DNA of 64,000 bases from contig CAZUGQ010000005.1 in NCBI GenBank assembly GCA_964620125.1, positions 66,001-130,000 of the forward strand, given 5' to 3'. Both the position numbers and the translations under genes were made by a program. Position 1 is the first letter of the stretch, and the number at the start of each line of letters is the position of its first letter. The notes under the pieces were generated by a model, which was given only the letters and a program-made list of their open reading frames with translations, had not been told where the DNA came from and made no database searches. The stretch is from OLB6 sp964620125 (GTDB taxonomy: Bacteria; Bacteroidota; Ignavibacteria; Kapaibacteriales; Kapaibacteriaceae). Positions 46,111 through 53,834 of this stretch are shown in pieces.

Positions 46111-47355
46111 CTACTTGAAGCGAATTCGTGGGTCAACCAAAGCCAACACAAAGTCGGAAATAATATTGCCAAGAAGCAGAGTTGCAACGCTGATCACGGC
46201 GAAGGCAAACACCACAGGGTAGTCGCGTGCAAGCACAGACATGTACGACAATCTTCCGATACCATCGATGTTAAAAACGTATTCAATGAGGAAAGAGCCT
46301 GCAAGGAAAATGCTGATAATAAACCCGGCGCGTGCGGCAAGTGGAATGATGCTATTGCGAAACGCATGGAGCCAGATAACGCGGTTTTCTCTGAGTCCTT
46401 TTGCATACGCCGTGCGCACGTAATCCATACCGAGGTTCTCGAGAAGGGAATTCTTCATCAGCATCGACAATGAGGCAATACCCGCCGTACTGTATGCGAT
46501 AATGGGCAGAACGAAATGTTGAGCACGGTCAAGGATTTTAGAGCCAAGCTCCAAATTGTCATAGTCGGCACTTTGAAAGTTGCCGAGCGGAAGGATGGGA
46601 AAAAACGCTTGCGTGGCAAAAAACATCAAGAGCAGCGCGCCCAACGCCCACCCAGGAAGGGAGTTGAAGGCGAAGATTCCGAATGATGTAGCCACGTCGA
46701 AGGTAGACTTGTGGCGCAATGCCTTCTGAATCCCAAGGTACAGTGCAACTACATAGCTTATAATGAAGCCAATAAGACCGAATTGTATGGAGATCGGAAG
46801 CCGACTCTTGATGAGATCGACAACAGGTTCACGGAATACGAATGAATTGCCGAGATACCCTGTGAAAATTCCGGCAAACTTCGTTCGATACACATAGGAG
46901 TTCCAGGTTCCATCTTCAAGCTTTGTACTGGCAACCTTCCATTCGGACGCGATGGTTGTTGTGTCGGTGGCTTTGAAGGGTATGAGACGGTTACCCACTT
47001 TGCGCACAACGATGCGTTCTCCGTTCCCAACCAATCGAGGCTCACCCACCGACACCGTGTACTGGTCTACCTCACGTTCCCACAACCCAAGCCAAACAAG
47101 GTACTGTTGCCAGAGTGGCTTGTCGAAACCATAATAGCGCTTGAGTTCCTCAATAGCCTTGGGAGGCACCGTTTGCTCGCCGGAACTGGCAAGTCCGCCG
47201 CCGCCACCACGTTCTGCCGACGCAACCTTTAATTGCTGGATCTGCTGCTGCAACGGGCCGCCAGGGGCCAACTGTACGATCATGAATACTACAATCGTAC
47301 AGCCGAAGAACGTTGGAATGGCTAACAAAAGCCTACGAACAAAATAGGTTAGCAT
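46111..47355 (-). CDS. oppB: Oligopeptide ABC permease, YejB-like
   Basis: This 414-residue permease has the OppB start MLTYFVRRLLLAIPTFFG and LAPGGPLQQQ. A long periplasmic insertion before the transport domain (about 30-160, including RYYGFDKPLWQQYLVWLGLWE) is typical of YejB. The domain has MLMKNSLLENLGMDYVRTAYAKGLRENRVIWLHAFRNSIIPL as the EAA loop. AGGA precedes the ATG. It lies 43 bp after oppA. Confidence 0.92.
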   Translation of the reverse strand: MLTYFVRRLLLAIPTFFGCTIVVFMIVQLAPGGPLQQQIQQLKVASAERGGGGGLASSGEQTVPPKAIEELKRYYGFDKPLWQQYLVWLGLWEREVDQYTVSVGEPRLVGNGERIVVRKVGNRLIPFKATDTTTIASEWKVASTKLEDGTWNSYVYRTKFAGIFTGYLGNSFVFREPVVDLIKSRLPISIQFGLIGFIISYVVALYLGIQKALRHKSTFDVATSFGIFAFNSLPGWALGALLLMFFATQAFFPILPLGNFQSADYDNLELGSKILDRAQHFVLPIIAYSTAGIASLSMLMKNSLLENLGMDYVRTAYAKGLRENRVIWLHAFRNSIIPLAARAGFIISIFLAGSFLIEYVFNIDGIGRLSYMSVLARDYPVVFAFAVISVATLLLGNIISDFVLALVDPRIRFK

Positions 47356-47398
47356 TCCTGTTTGCCAGAATTACAATCGTTGAAATGCCAGAGGCTCA

Positions 47399-49381
47399 CT
47401 AGTTGCCAGCTTCCTTCCAGTAACGATCCACCACGATCGCCTTGGTACCGGGGAGGGGCTTCTTCCCCGCCTTTGCTTCGTTGAGCTTCTTCTGCTTTTC
47501 TGGATCGATCCACCATCCGGTCATGATGGCTAGATCGTGATCACCCACTTGTGTATATCGGCCAAGCTTACCTTTCGGCATTCCGAATTTGTCCCACACA
47601 CCCAGTCGAATGCCTCTGGGCATCCACCAAAACGCCACCAGGTAATCATTCGTAACGATGCTGTCAACTTCCATGATCAGCTTTGTACGCGTGGCTTGAT
47701 CAAACGTAAGAGCATACTCCTTGATGATCTGATCCACCCGTGCATTCTTGAAACCCCAAACGTTGTTGTTGTCTTTCTTATCTGCCAGCACTGAGCTCAA
47801 TGAGGTTTCCGGGTTCGGGAACACAAGTCCGCCATAATTGCCAACGGTAACACCAAAGCTCCTCTGCATCATATTCTGCGACAGAGCATTGCCATCAACA
47901 TACTTTATCTGAAGGTCAATCCCTGCTTGCCGCATGGTTTCCTTATACGGCGTAACGAACTTTTCCAGTGGTTTAATGATGCCCAGCTCCACAACGAAGG
48001 GTTTGCCGTTCTTTACAAGAAAACCATCGGCGTTGCGAGAAGTCCACCCTGCCTCTGCTAGCAGCTTCGCTGCTCCATCCGGATCAAACTCCACATGTGG
48101 GCATGCCGGACTTTCGTACGATGAATTGCCATAGAACGAATAGATAGGCTCGTACTCATTAAACAGTACCTTCTCGATGATGCTCTTTCGATCCAATAAC
48201 TTGGCAAATGCCATGCGCACGCGAATGTCGTTAAACGGTGGCTGGCGCAGATTGAAGAAGTAGCCGTACGTTCCTGCCGGTCCGTGTGTGAAAATGCGAT
48301 GACGTTTTACCCAATTGTTCGAGATCGCTTCATAGGTTGTATCCGATATCCACTTGTCGGTTGTGATGGACGTAAAGAAGTAATAGTCAGCTTCGCCACG
48401 CTTGAATCGTTCGTATTCAAGGTTTGGCTGGTCCTTGATAACATGGAACACAAGCTTGTCGAAATTGTTCGAAGTCTTGTTGAAGTCGTAGTCGGCAGCC
48501 CAGTAATCTGCTCGTCGGGTGAATTTGTACGACTCCTGTTTGACGACATCTTCAGGAAGAACGATGTATGGACCCGAACCGATTGGCATTTCAAACTGGA
48601 ACTTGTCGACGAACTCCCGTCCAGTCATGTTCTTAATCTGAGCCGCCTGGAGAATGTTTAGGTTGCCACCGATGGTAAGGAAGTTCCGCCAATTCTGTTC
48701 GCGGCAGTGCACCTGAACAAGATAGGTGCTGAGTGCAACGGGGGCATCGAACTTCTCAAAGCTCATTCGAAGCGATGGACTCTGCATACTCTCGTCCATA
48801 ACCAGTCGGAAGCTTTCAACCACATCCTCGGCAGTTATTCGATTTCCGTCCCAAAAACGTGCATTAGGATCGATACGGAAGGTGAAGGTTGATTTGTCTT
48901 CCGAGATCTTCCAGTGCGAGGCAACTCGCGGAATGAACTCAAGCGAAATTGGATGCACGCCAATAAGGTTTTCGTAGCAAAGAGACGAAATGTGACTATT
49001 CTCGGTGAAGTTAGCGTTTGGTCCGTAAAAGAATGGGCGGAACGAAAGTGGAAATCGAGAGATTGTTGTTGAGATTTCGCCGCCCTTGTACACCTTCTCG
49101 TTCAGGAGTTCCTTGTCGGTGTCCGTTACCACATAGGTCGAAAATCCCAGCTGTTCAGCAATCTTCTCGAATCCGTTTCCTCCTAGGGTATCAGGAACAG
49201 ATGGGTCCGCACCGGGTGGAAGATCCACCTTCTTCCACGTATTCTTAATTGAACTTGATAACGTCGCTGCATCCTCCTTTTTTCCGCATGCCGTGATCAT
49301 GAGAATGATGGCCACCATGGCCATCATCGAAGCGGCTGTGCGGCCGTTCCATGGAATCGAGGTACGACAATTATTGTTCAT
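47399..49381 (-). CDS. oppA: Oligopeptide ABC solute-binding lipoprotein (SBP family 5)
   Basis: This 660-residue lipoprotein has a signal ending in the lipobox-like ILMITACGKKED. The SBP_5 fold is visible (FTFRIDPNARFWDGNRITAEDVVESFRLVMD, PIGSGPYIV, TYGYFFNLRQPPFNDIRVRMAFAKLLDRKSI). The last run matches the YejA/OppA region. It heads the five-gene operon oppA-B-C-D-F. A -7 box lies at 49414-49421, giving a leader of roughly 25 nt. The family usually captures peptides of varied length. Confidence 0.94.
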   Translation of the reverse strand: MNNNCRTSIPWNGRTAASMMAMVAIILMITACGKKEDAATLSSSIKNTWKKVDLPPGADPSVPDTLGGNGFEKIAEQLGFSTYVVTDTDKELLNEKVYKGGEISTTISRFPLSFRPFFYGPNANFTENSHISSLCYENLIGVHPISLEFIPRVASHWKISEDKSTFTFRIDPNARFWDGNRITAEDVVESFRLVMDESMQSPSLRMSFEKFDAPVALSTYLVQVHCREQNWRNFLTIGGNLNILQAAQIKNMTGREFVDKFQFEMPIGSGPYIVLPEDVVKQESYKFTRRADYWAADYDFNKTSNNFDKLVFHVIKDQPNLEYERFKRGEADYYFFTSITTDKWISDTTYEAISNNWVKRHRIFTHGPAGTYGYFFNLRQPPFNDIRVRMAFAKLLDRKSIIEKVLFNEYEPIYSFYGNSSYESPACPHVEFDPDGAAKLLAEAGWTSRNADGFLVKNGKPFVVELGIIKPLEKFVTPYKETMRQAGIDLQIKYVDGNALSQNMMQRSFGVTVGNYGGLVFPNPETSLSSVLADKKDNNNVWGFKNARVDQIIKEYALTFDQATRTKLIMEVDSIVTNDYLVAFWWMPRGIRLGVWDKFGMPKGKLGRYTQVGDHDLAIMTGWWIDPEKQKKLNEAKAGKKPLPGTKAIVVDRYWKEAGN

Positions 49382-49413
49382 TGCTGTCCTAGCAGTTCGG
49401 TGTAAGGTGGCGG

Positions 49414-49421
49414 CAAATATA
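49414..49421 (-). promoter_or_regulatory. -7 box TATATTTG upstream of the opp operon
   Basis: This exact TAnnTTTG match lies 32 bases before the oppA ATG. It is the probable promoter of the opp operon, with a normal short leader. No clear -33 TTG is present. Confidence 0.45.
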
Positions 49422-49496
49422 CATTGAGCATTGTCCGTTCGTTAGGGTCACCACCGAATGATCCACTGATGGATGGCTGAGCTGGATTGCATGAGC

Positions 49497-49504
49497 TAGA
49501 TTCG
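49497..49504 (+). promoter_or_regulatory. Near-consensus -7 box, four bases before the flavin reductase ATG
   Basis: TAGATTCG differs from TAnnTTTG at one base and is spaced four bases (CCGT) from the ATG at 49509. Confidence 0.35.
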
Positions 49505-49508
49505 CCGT

Positions 49509-50435
49509 ATGCGTACAATCTTACCTGACTCCCTATCTCATCGCGACAGGCACCAACTCCTGCTTGGTGGAGTAGCACCTCGGCCAATTGCCCTTGTTTC
49601 CTCGATGGATGCCAATGGCATCGTTAATCTGGCACCATTTTCATTCTTCAACGCGTATGCATCAAAACCGCCAATTGTTGCCATTGGCCCAGCAATAGCT
49701 GCAAAAACGGGAATAGCGAAAGACACGTGGCTGAACATACTGGCCACCAAGGAGTGCACCATCAACGCCGTGAGTTATTCCATGGTACATGGTGTGAACC
49801 TTACATCAGCCCCCTATCCATCCCAGGTTGACGAGTTTGTGAAAGGGGGCTTTGGCAAGGTGCAATCGCAGTACGTGAAGCCACCGTATGTGGCGGAGAG
49901 TCCGTTTGTTATGGAGTGCACCTTGATGGAGAACATTGAGCTACGCCGGGACATTGGCGGTAACGGCAACCTCATGCTGTTGGAGGTTGTAGCGTTCCAC
50001 GTGGCCGAGAGTGTGTTCGTTGATGGAGCAATCGACCCTCGAAGGATGGATCTTGTGGCTCGAATGAATGGTGCCTGGTATACGAGAACTCGAGAGCTGT
50101 TTAGTGCTTCGCAACCTCCGCACCAGCCTATTGGCATGGATGGCTTGCCAGAACACATTCGCACGAGTCCAGTGCTCACGGGCAACGATCTCGCGAGACT
50201 TGCCTATGTGCCAGTTCTGCCGATGCTGGATGGATCCTTCCCGGATTTTCCGGAGAACATGCAGGCAGACAGTGTGGACATAGAACTTGCTGCAGGCAAT
50301 CCAATGGGTGCACTGTTTGCCTTCATGCAGCAGCCAGGAATTCGAAGTGACGTTACCCGTCATCGTATTGCAAAGGCCTTCATCCAGGCTGGAGAGATCG
50401 ATGCGGCATGGCAAACACTGCTCCTTGTTGGCTAA
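49509..50435 (+). CDS. Flavin reductase-like (FMN-binding split barrel) protein
   Basis: This 308-residue protein has an N-terminal ~195 residues with the flavin-reductase-like domain: GGVAPRPIALVSSMDANGIVNLAPFSFFNAYASKPPIVAIG, then DTWLNILATKECTINAVS. Members bind FMN and reduce flavins or act as oxidoreductases. A C-terminal extension of about 110 residues ends in AFIQAGEIDAAWQTLL. Two octamers in opposite orientation lie 36 bp apart at 49808 and 49844. It is convergent with the biotin carrier gene, with 4 bp between stops. Confidence 0.88.
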   Translation: MRTILPDSLSHRDRHQLLLGGVAPRPIALVSSMDANGIVNLAPFSFFNAYASKPPIVAIGPAIAAKTGIAKDTWLNILATKECTINAVSYSMVHGVNLTSAPYPSQVDEFVKGGFGKVQSQYVKPPYVAESPFVMECTLMENIELRRDIGGNGNLMLLEVVAFHVAESVFVDGAIDPRRMDLVARMNGAWYTRTRELFSASQPPHQPIGMDGLPEHIRTSPVLTGNDLARLAYVPVLPMLDGSFPDFPENMQADSVDIELAAGNPMGALFAFMQQPGIRSDVTRHRIAKAFIQAGEIDAAWQTLLLVG

Positions 50436-50439
50436 CGTA

Positions 50440-50985
50440 TCAGCGAACCTCGGCTGCAGGTTCGATTGTACAGAGCTTGCTTCCCTTTTCCATTGCCTGG
50501 CCTTCTACAGCGGCTAGTTCTCGCACAACGCCATTAATTGGAGCAACAATCGCATTCTCCATCTTCATGGCTTCGAGTGTAAACAGAGGTTCGCCCTTTC
50601 GAACCGAGGAACCGTCACGTACAAGTATCGACTTAAGCAAACCAGGCATAGGAGTAAGAACCCGAACGGTGCGTGTGCGCATGGCCGCACTGGCATGCAG
50701 TACAGCTAGCAGTGCATGGTGATCTGCCTTGAGGATTCGTGCATCGAAGCTATATCCGCGAAAGGACACTCGCACATGATCAATGCCATCAGTCTCAACG
50801 AATACCGGCACCAAAGCCCCATTCCATTCTGCCAAGTATTCAAACAGTACTGGTAATGGAGTTATGGAAACAACCGTATTGGCAACCGAGCAGTTGGCTC
50901 CATCTACCACCACGGAGTGTTCGCTACCCGTGTGTTCTAGAACGACAACATGCGTTGGTTTCAATGTCACAGCACTGTCCTGCAT
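50440..50985 (-). CDS. Biotin carboxyl carrier (biotin/lipoyl attachment) protein
   Basis: This 181-residue protein has a ~70-residue C-terminal biotinyl domain: LTPMPGLLKSILVRDGSSVRKGEPLFTLEAMKMENAIVAP, with the biotinylated lysine in EAMKMEN and VNGVVREL-type sequence following. The N-terminal ~100 residues match the stand-alone carriers paired with acyl-CoA carboxylases (propionyl/methylcrotonyl type). It is the likely partner of the carboxyltransferase at 38.8 kb. The ATG at 50983-50985 follows a perfect -7 box by six bases; an upstream TTG in frame lies inside that box. Confidence 0.9.
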   Translation of the reverse strand: MQDSAVTLKPTHVVVLEHTGSEHSVVVDGANCSVANTVVSITPLPVLFEYLAEWNGALVPVFVETDGIDHVRVSFRGYSFDARILKADHHALLAVLHASAAMRTRTVRVLTPMPGLLKSILVRDGSSVRKGEPLFTLEAMKMENAIVAPINGVVRELAAVEGQAMEKGSKLCTIEPAAEVR

Positions 50986-50991
50986 AGGAGG

Positions 50992-50999
50992 CAAAACTA
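50992..50999 (-). promoter_or_regulatory. -7 box TAGTTTTG, six bases before the biotin carrier ATG
   Basis: This exact TAnnTTTG match on the minus strand is separated from the ATG by CCTCCT. It lies in the 15-bp gap after the stop codon of the upstream propeller gene. Confidence 0.45.
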
Positions 51000-51000
51000 G

Positions 51001-52227
51001 TTAAGTGGCTGGGCAACGAAGCATGAAGAGACGTCCAGTAACCACGCCAAGAGCCACGTATGATTTTGTTCTACGATCATAGATAACTCTACCCACGGCA
51101 TCACACATGCGACCCATTTGAAGAGTATTGGGATCAACATTCACCACAACCAGGGTGGTGCCACTGCGCCAGGCCACACTGCGCCCCGTTGGAGAAACGG
51201 CAATGTCATCTTCGATTGGAACACCTGCGTTAACCAGAAAGCGCTTGCCATTGAGCACGACGAAGTCGCCATTGTCCTTGCTCGTGTAGGCCATAATGGC
51301 ACCATCATGCGAAAACGTGGGGCGTCCAGCCACGCTGCCATGTGGATACATAGCTGCGTTGAAAGCAACAACCCGTCCTCCTTGGAATACAGTACGATAT
51401 GCCACAAGCGGGTCGAACGGACTCAAGGTTAGATGTGGATCCGCTTGGGCAACAACAGGTCCTTCCCAGGGAGCATTATACTCGTCGGTGTAGATGTACG
51501 TGCGGACTTGCCCGGATCCATCCGTGGCCTGCCACGTGGCAACGGAACCCAGTGGATTGATGCGGAGAGCCGTCACGGACCGAACTGCACCCGTAAGCTC
51601 TTCTTCGCCGAGGAGTACGTTGGAGGTTAGGCCAAGTGTTCGTATGTACAGGCATCGGCCATCAGCCCAAACACCGGCTAGTGCAAGGTTGTCTCCCCGC
51701 GCCACTTCACGTCCGTTCTGCATGAGGATGTGCTGACCTGGGCGGAATTCAATCCAGCTTACAGCCAGGCCTTGTGGATCGAATCGCAAGTGGTTTGCAG
51801 GGTAGCCAGTAACGTAGGAACGTTCTCCGTTGGTAACCTTTCTGTTTACCCCATCGAACTCAACCCACCATAGCACTGAATGTTGTGGCGGGAACGCTAT
51901 TCCTTCGATTGTAACAGGACTTCGCCTCGTACCATCTGGAGTGATGATTGCCGATTCGCCGGACCGTACAGCCCGTGCGGCCCATGTACTACCATCGAAG
52001 GCAAACACGGGCGGATGAACGGTGTCCCATGTACCGAAGTCCTTTCCATCAATCACGAGCTGCTGAAATCCGGCGTATGGCTGGGTAATTGACCACCAAT
52101 GCCCGGTTGTATCTACGTCGAAGGCAACGAGCGAGGCAACATTATCAAGTACGAGAGAATCGGTACACGCAGCATGCAGTGGCAGGGCGAAGAGGAAAAG
52201 GGCAAGTGGTGCTAGGGGGCGAAGCAT
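51001..52227 (-). CDS. Exported beta-propeller-like protein, function unknown
   Basis: This 408-residue protein has a signal peptide (LRPLAPLALFLFALPLHAAC). The body is made of repeated short beta-type units with aromatic and Asp/Gly turns (LVIDGKDFGTWDTVHPPVFAFDGSTWAARAVRSG, RPTFSHDGAIMAYTSKDNGDFVVLNGKRF, DDIAVSPTGRSVAWRSGTTLVVV), consistent with a WD40/TolB-like propeller. The family is not recognised. It lies between an inverted repeat pair upstream and the biotin carrier gene downstream. Confidence 0.7.
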   Translation of the reverse strand: MLRPLAPLALFLFALPLHAACTDSLVLDNVASLVAFDVDTTGHWWSITQPYAGFQQLVIDGKDFGTWDTVHPPVFAFDGSTWAARAVRSGESAIITPDGTRRSPVTIEGIAFPPQHSVLWWVEFDGVNRKVTNGERSYVTGYPANHLRFDPQGLAVSWIEFRPGQHILMQNGREVARGDNLALAGVWADGRCLYIRTLGLTSNVLLGEEELTGAVRSVTALRINPLGSVATWQATDGSGQVRTYIYTDEYNAPWEGPVVAQADPHLTLSPFDPLVAYRTVFQGGRVVAFNAAMYPHGSVAGRPTFSHDGAIMAYTSKDNGDFVVLNGKRFLVNAGVPIEDDIAVSPTGRSVAWRSGTTLVVVNVDPNTLQMGRMCDAVGRVIYDRRTKSYVALGVVTGRLFMLRCPAT

Positions 52228-52274
52228 GGAGGGTGTGGCGTGGTTATCGTGAGAGTTGTAAGAGTCGAAAGAGA

Positions 52275-52300
52275 GTGCCGGGTACTTATCTCCCCGGCAC
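52275..52300 (+). repeat. Extragenic GTGCCGGG palindrome, copy 2
   Basis: This 26-bp element starts GTGCCGGGTACTTATCT and ends CCCCGGCAC. Its 8-bp arms GTGCCGGG/CCCGGCAC make a small hairpin. It shares arms and TAC junction with the palindrome at 36101-36150 and is repeated as an exact reverse complement at 52324. Confidence 0.85.
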
Positions 52301-52323
52301 TCTGTCGTCGTTTTGATCGTGAA

Positions 52324-52349
52324 GTGCCGGGGAGATAAGTACCCGGCAC
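52324..52349 (-). repeat. Extragenic GTGCCGGG palindrome, copy 3 (inverted)
   Basis: This is the exact reverse complement of 52275-52300, 23 bp away, so together they can form a 26-bp stem. It is followed by ATTACGTACG, nearly the same flank as at 36140-36150 (CTTACGTACG). It ends 2 bp before the folate cyclo-ligase stop region. Confidence 0.85.
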
Positions 52350-52350
52350 A

Positions 52351-52944
52351 TTACGTACGAACACTTCCTTCCAGACGGTACCAACGTTCTTCCGTTGCAA
52401 CAGCATCTAATTGAACATCCGTTTGAGAGACCGGTACGGCTCGAACACGCTGTATTTCGAAAGCAACACCAATACTGTATGCTTGAGCCTTTGCGAGGAA
52501 CCGGTCATACATACCCTTCCCATACCCTAACCGATGACACGACTGATCGAAGGCAACAAGCGGAACAATGACGACGTCCCTGACGGAAAAGTCCACCGAA
52601 GCTCTAACCACCTCTCGGTCAACTGGCTCCTCAATGCCAAACCTACCGTGTTTCCATTGAGTGTCTCGCGTAATGAGAACGTGTTGTAAGCTGCCATCAC
52701 TGCTCACGACCGGTACCCATACCTGCTTGCCGATTCCCCATGCGTATTCAATGATCGGCCATGTCTCAACTTCGTCGGGTAAACTCCTGTACACGTGCAC
52801 ATGCTGTGCGAGCTGAAAGGCGGGATGTTTGTGTGCTCGTTCAAAAATGAGCATGTTCTTGAGAGCTCGTTCTTCTTCTAACAAACCCCGCCTGCGCTCG
52901 ATAAGCTCACGGCGGATATCAGACTTTGTTGGCTGTTGACTCAT
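52351..52944 (-). CDS. 5-formyltetrahydrofolate cyclo-ligase
   Basis: This 197-residue protein converts 5-formyl-THF to 5,10-methenyl-THF with ATP. It has the family N-terminus (KSDIRRELIERRRGL), the ATP/phosphate segment VPLVAFDQSCHRLGYGKGMYDRFLAK (GYGxGxYDR) and VDVQLDAVATEE-type sequence before the end. The start overlaps the stop of the EamA gene by four bases (52941-52944), so the genes M20 peptidase-EamA-cyclo-ligase form one operon read on the minus strand. Confidence 0.93.
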   Translation of the reverse strand: MSQQPTKSDIRRELIERRRGLLEEERALKNMLIFERAHKHPAFQLAQHVHVYRSLPDEVETWPIIEYAWGIGKQVWVPVVSSDGSLQHVLITRDTQWKHGRFGIEEPVDREVVRASVDFSVRDVVIVPLVAFDQSCHRLGYGKGMYDRFLAKAQAYSIGVAFEIQRVRAVPVSQTDVQLDAVATEERWYRLEGSVRT

Positions 52945-53834
52945 GCGCTCTCCCGTGGTTCAGTGCGGAGCTGCAAGAGGTCAGGAACGATCACAGCCGC
53001 AAGAAGTACGAGTGCCCCAGCCCCCTGCCGCCACGTCCACTGCTCGCTGAACAATGCAAGTGCGATCACGCTGGCGAAGATTGGTTCGAGCGAAAAAATG
53101 ATTCCTGCCCGAACCGGATGAGTGAAACGCTGAACATTCGTTTGGAGCCACGTGGCGACTACTGTGGCAAGTAGGCCACAATACAGCAGACCAAGCAGAA
53201 GCTGAGGTGTCCAGAACGTTGGATGTGCTCCCCCATCAAATACACCAATACAAACCAAGGCTATGATACTTGTTACCAGGAACTGGCTAACGACTAAAAG
53301 ATTCCGACGTCCCTGGTCATCAGCATGCTCTTTCGTTAGTACATCCAACACAACGATGTACACAGCCCACCCAACGGCGCTGCCAAGTGTGAGCACATCA
53401 CCAATTTTCAAACCAGATCGGTCAGGTTCAGTGAAGAGAACAAGGCCAAACAACACCGTTACTGTCGATATCCAGTTCATCATTCGAACCGGCCGGCGCT
53501 CGACGATGAGATAGACGAAGGGAATGAATACAACGGTGGTTCCGGTGATGAAGGCCGACGCTGTTGCAGTTGTTTCGGTAAGGCCGATGGACTGAAGGAT
53601 GAAACCGGCGCCAAACAGTACTCCGAGAACAGCGCTCTGCCACAAGAGTTTGGGTGTGATGAGTCGCAGCGTATGGCCCCAAATTGCAAGAGCAACCACG
53701 CTGGCCAAAGCGAAACGCCAAAACACAAAGGCAGCTGGGGAGATCGAGTGCAGGGCCTCCTTAACGAGTGCGAAGGTTCCTGCCCACAATACCGTGACTA
53801 CTGCAAGGAGAACTTCTGCTCGAAGGCGGGTCAT
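52941..53834 (-). CDS. EamA-family (DMT) transporter
   Basis: This 297-residue protein has ten predicted membrane spans in two EamA repeats (VLWAGTFALVKEALHSISPAAFVFWRFALA at the start and LGLLYCGLLATVVATWLQTNVQRFTHPVRAGIIFSLEPIFASVIALALF in the second half). It is probably an exporter of metabolites or amino acids; the substrate is unknown. Both ends overlap neighbours by four bases. One octamer is inside. Confidence 0.92.
   Translation of the reverse strand: MTRLRAEVLLAVVTVLWAGTFALVKEALHSISPAAFVFWRFALASVVALAIWGHTLRLITPKLLWQSAVLGVLFGAGFILQSIGLTETTATASAFITGTTVVFIPFVYLIVERRPVRMMNWISTVTVLFGLVLFTEPDRSGLKIGDVLTLGSAVGWAVYIVVLDVLTKEHADDQGRRNLLVVSQFLVTSIIALVCIGVFDGGAHPTFWTPQLLLGLLYCGLLATVVATWLQTNVQRFTHPVRAGIIFSLEPIFASVIALALFSEQWTWRQGAGALVLLAAVIVPDLLQLRTEPRESA

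Noticed and set aside
47436..47480. AGGGGCT/AGCCCCT (four C) variants as part of the octamer family
   Set aside because: The shorter form, for example near 7192, 21555, 43564 and 47455, occurs at about its chance frequency, so only the five-C form is enriched.
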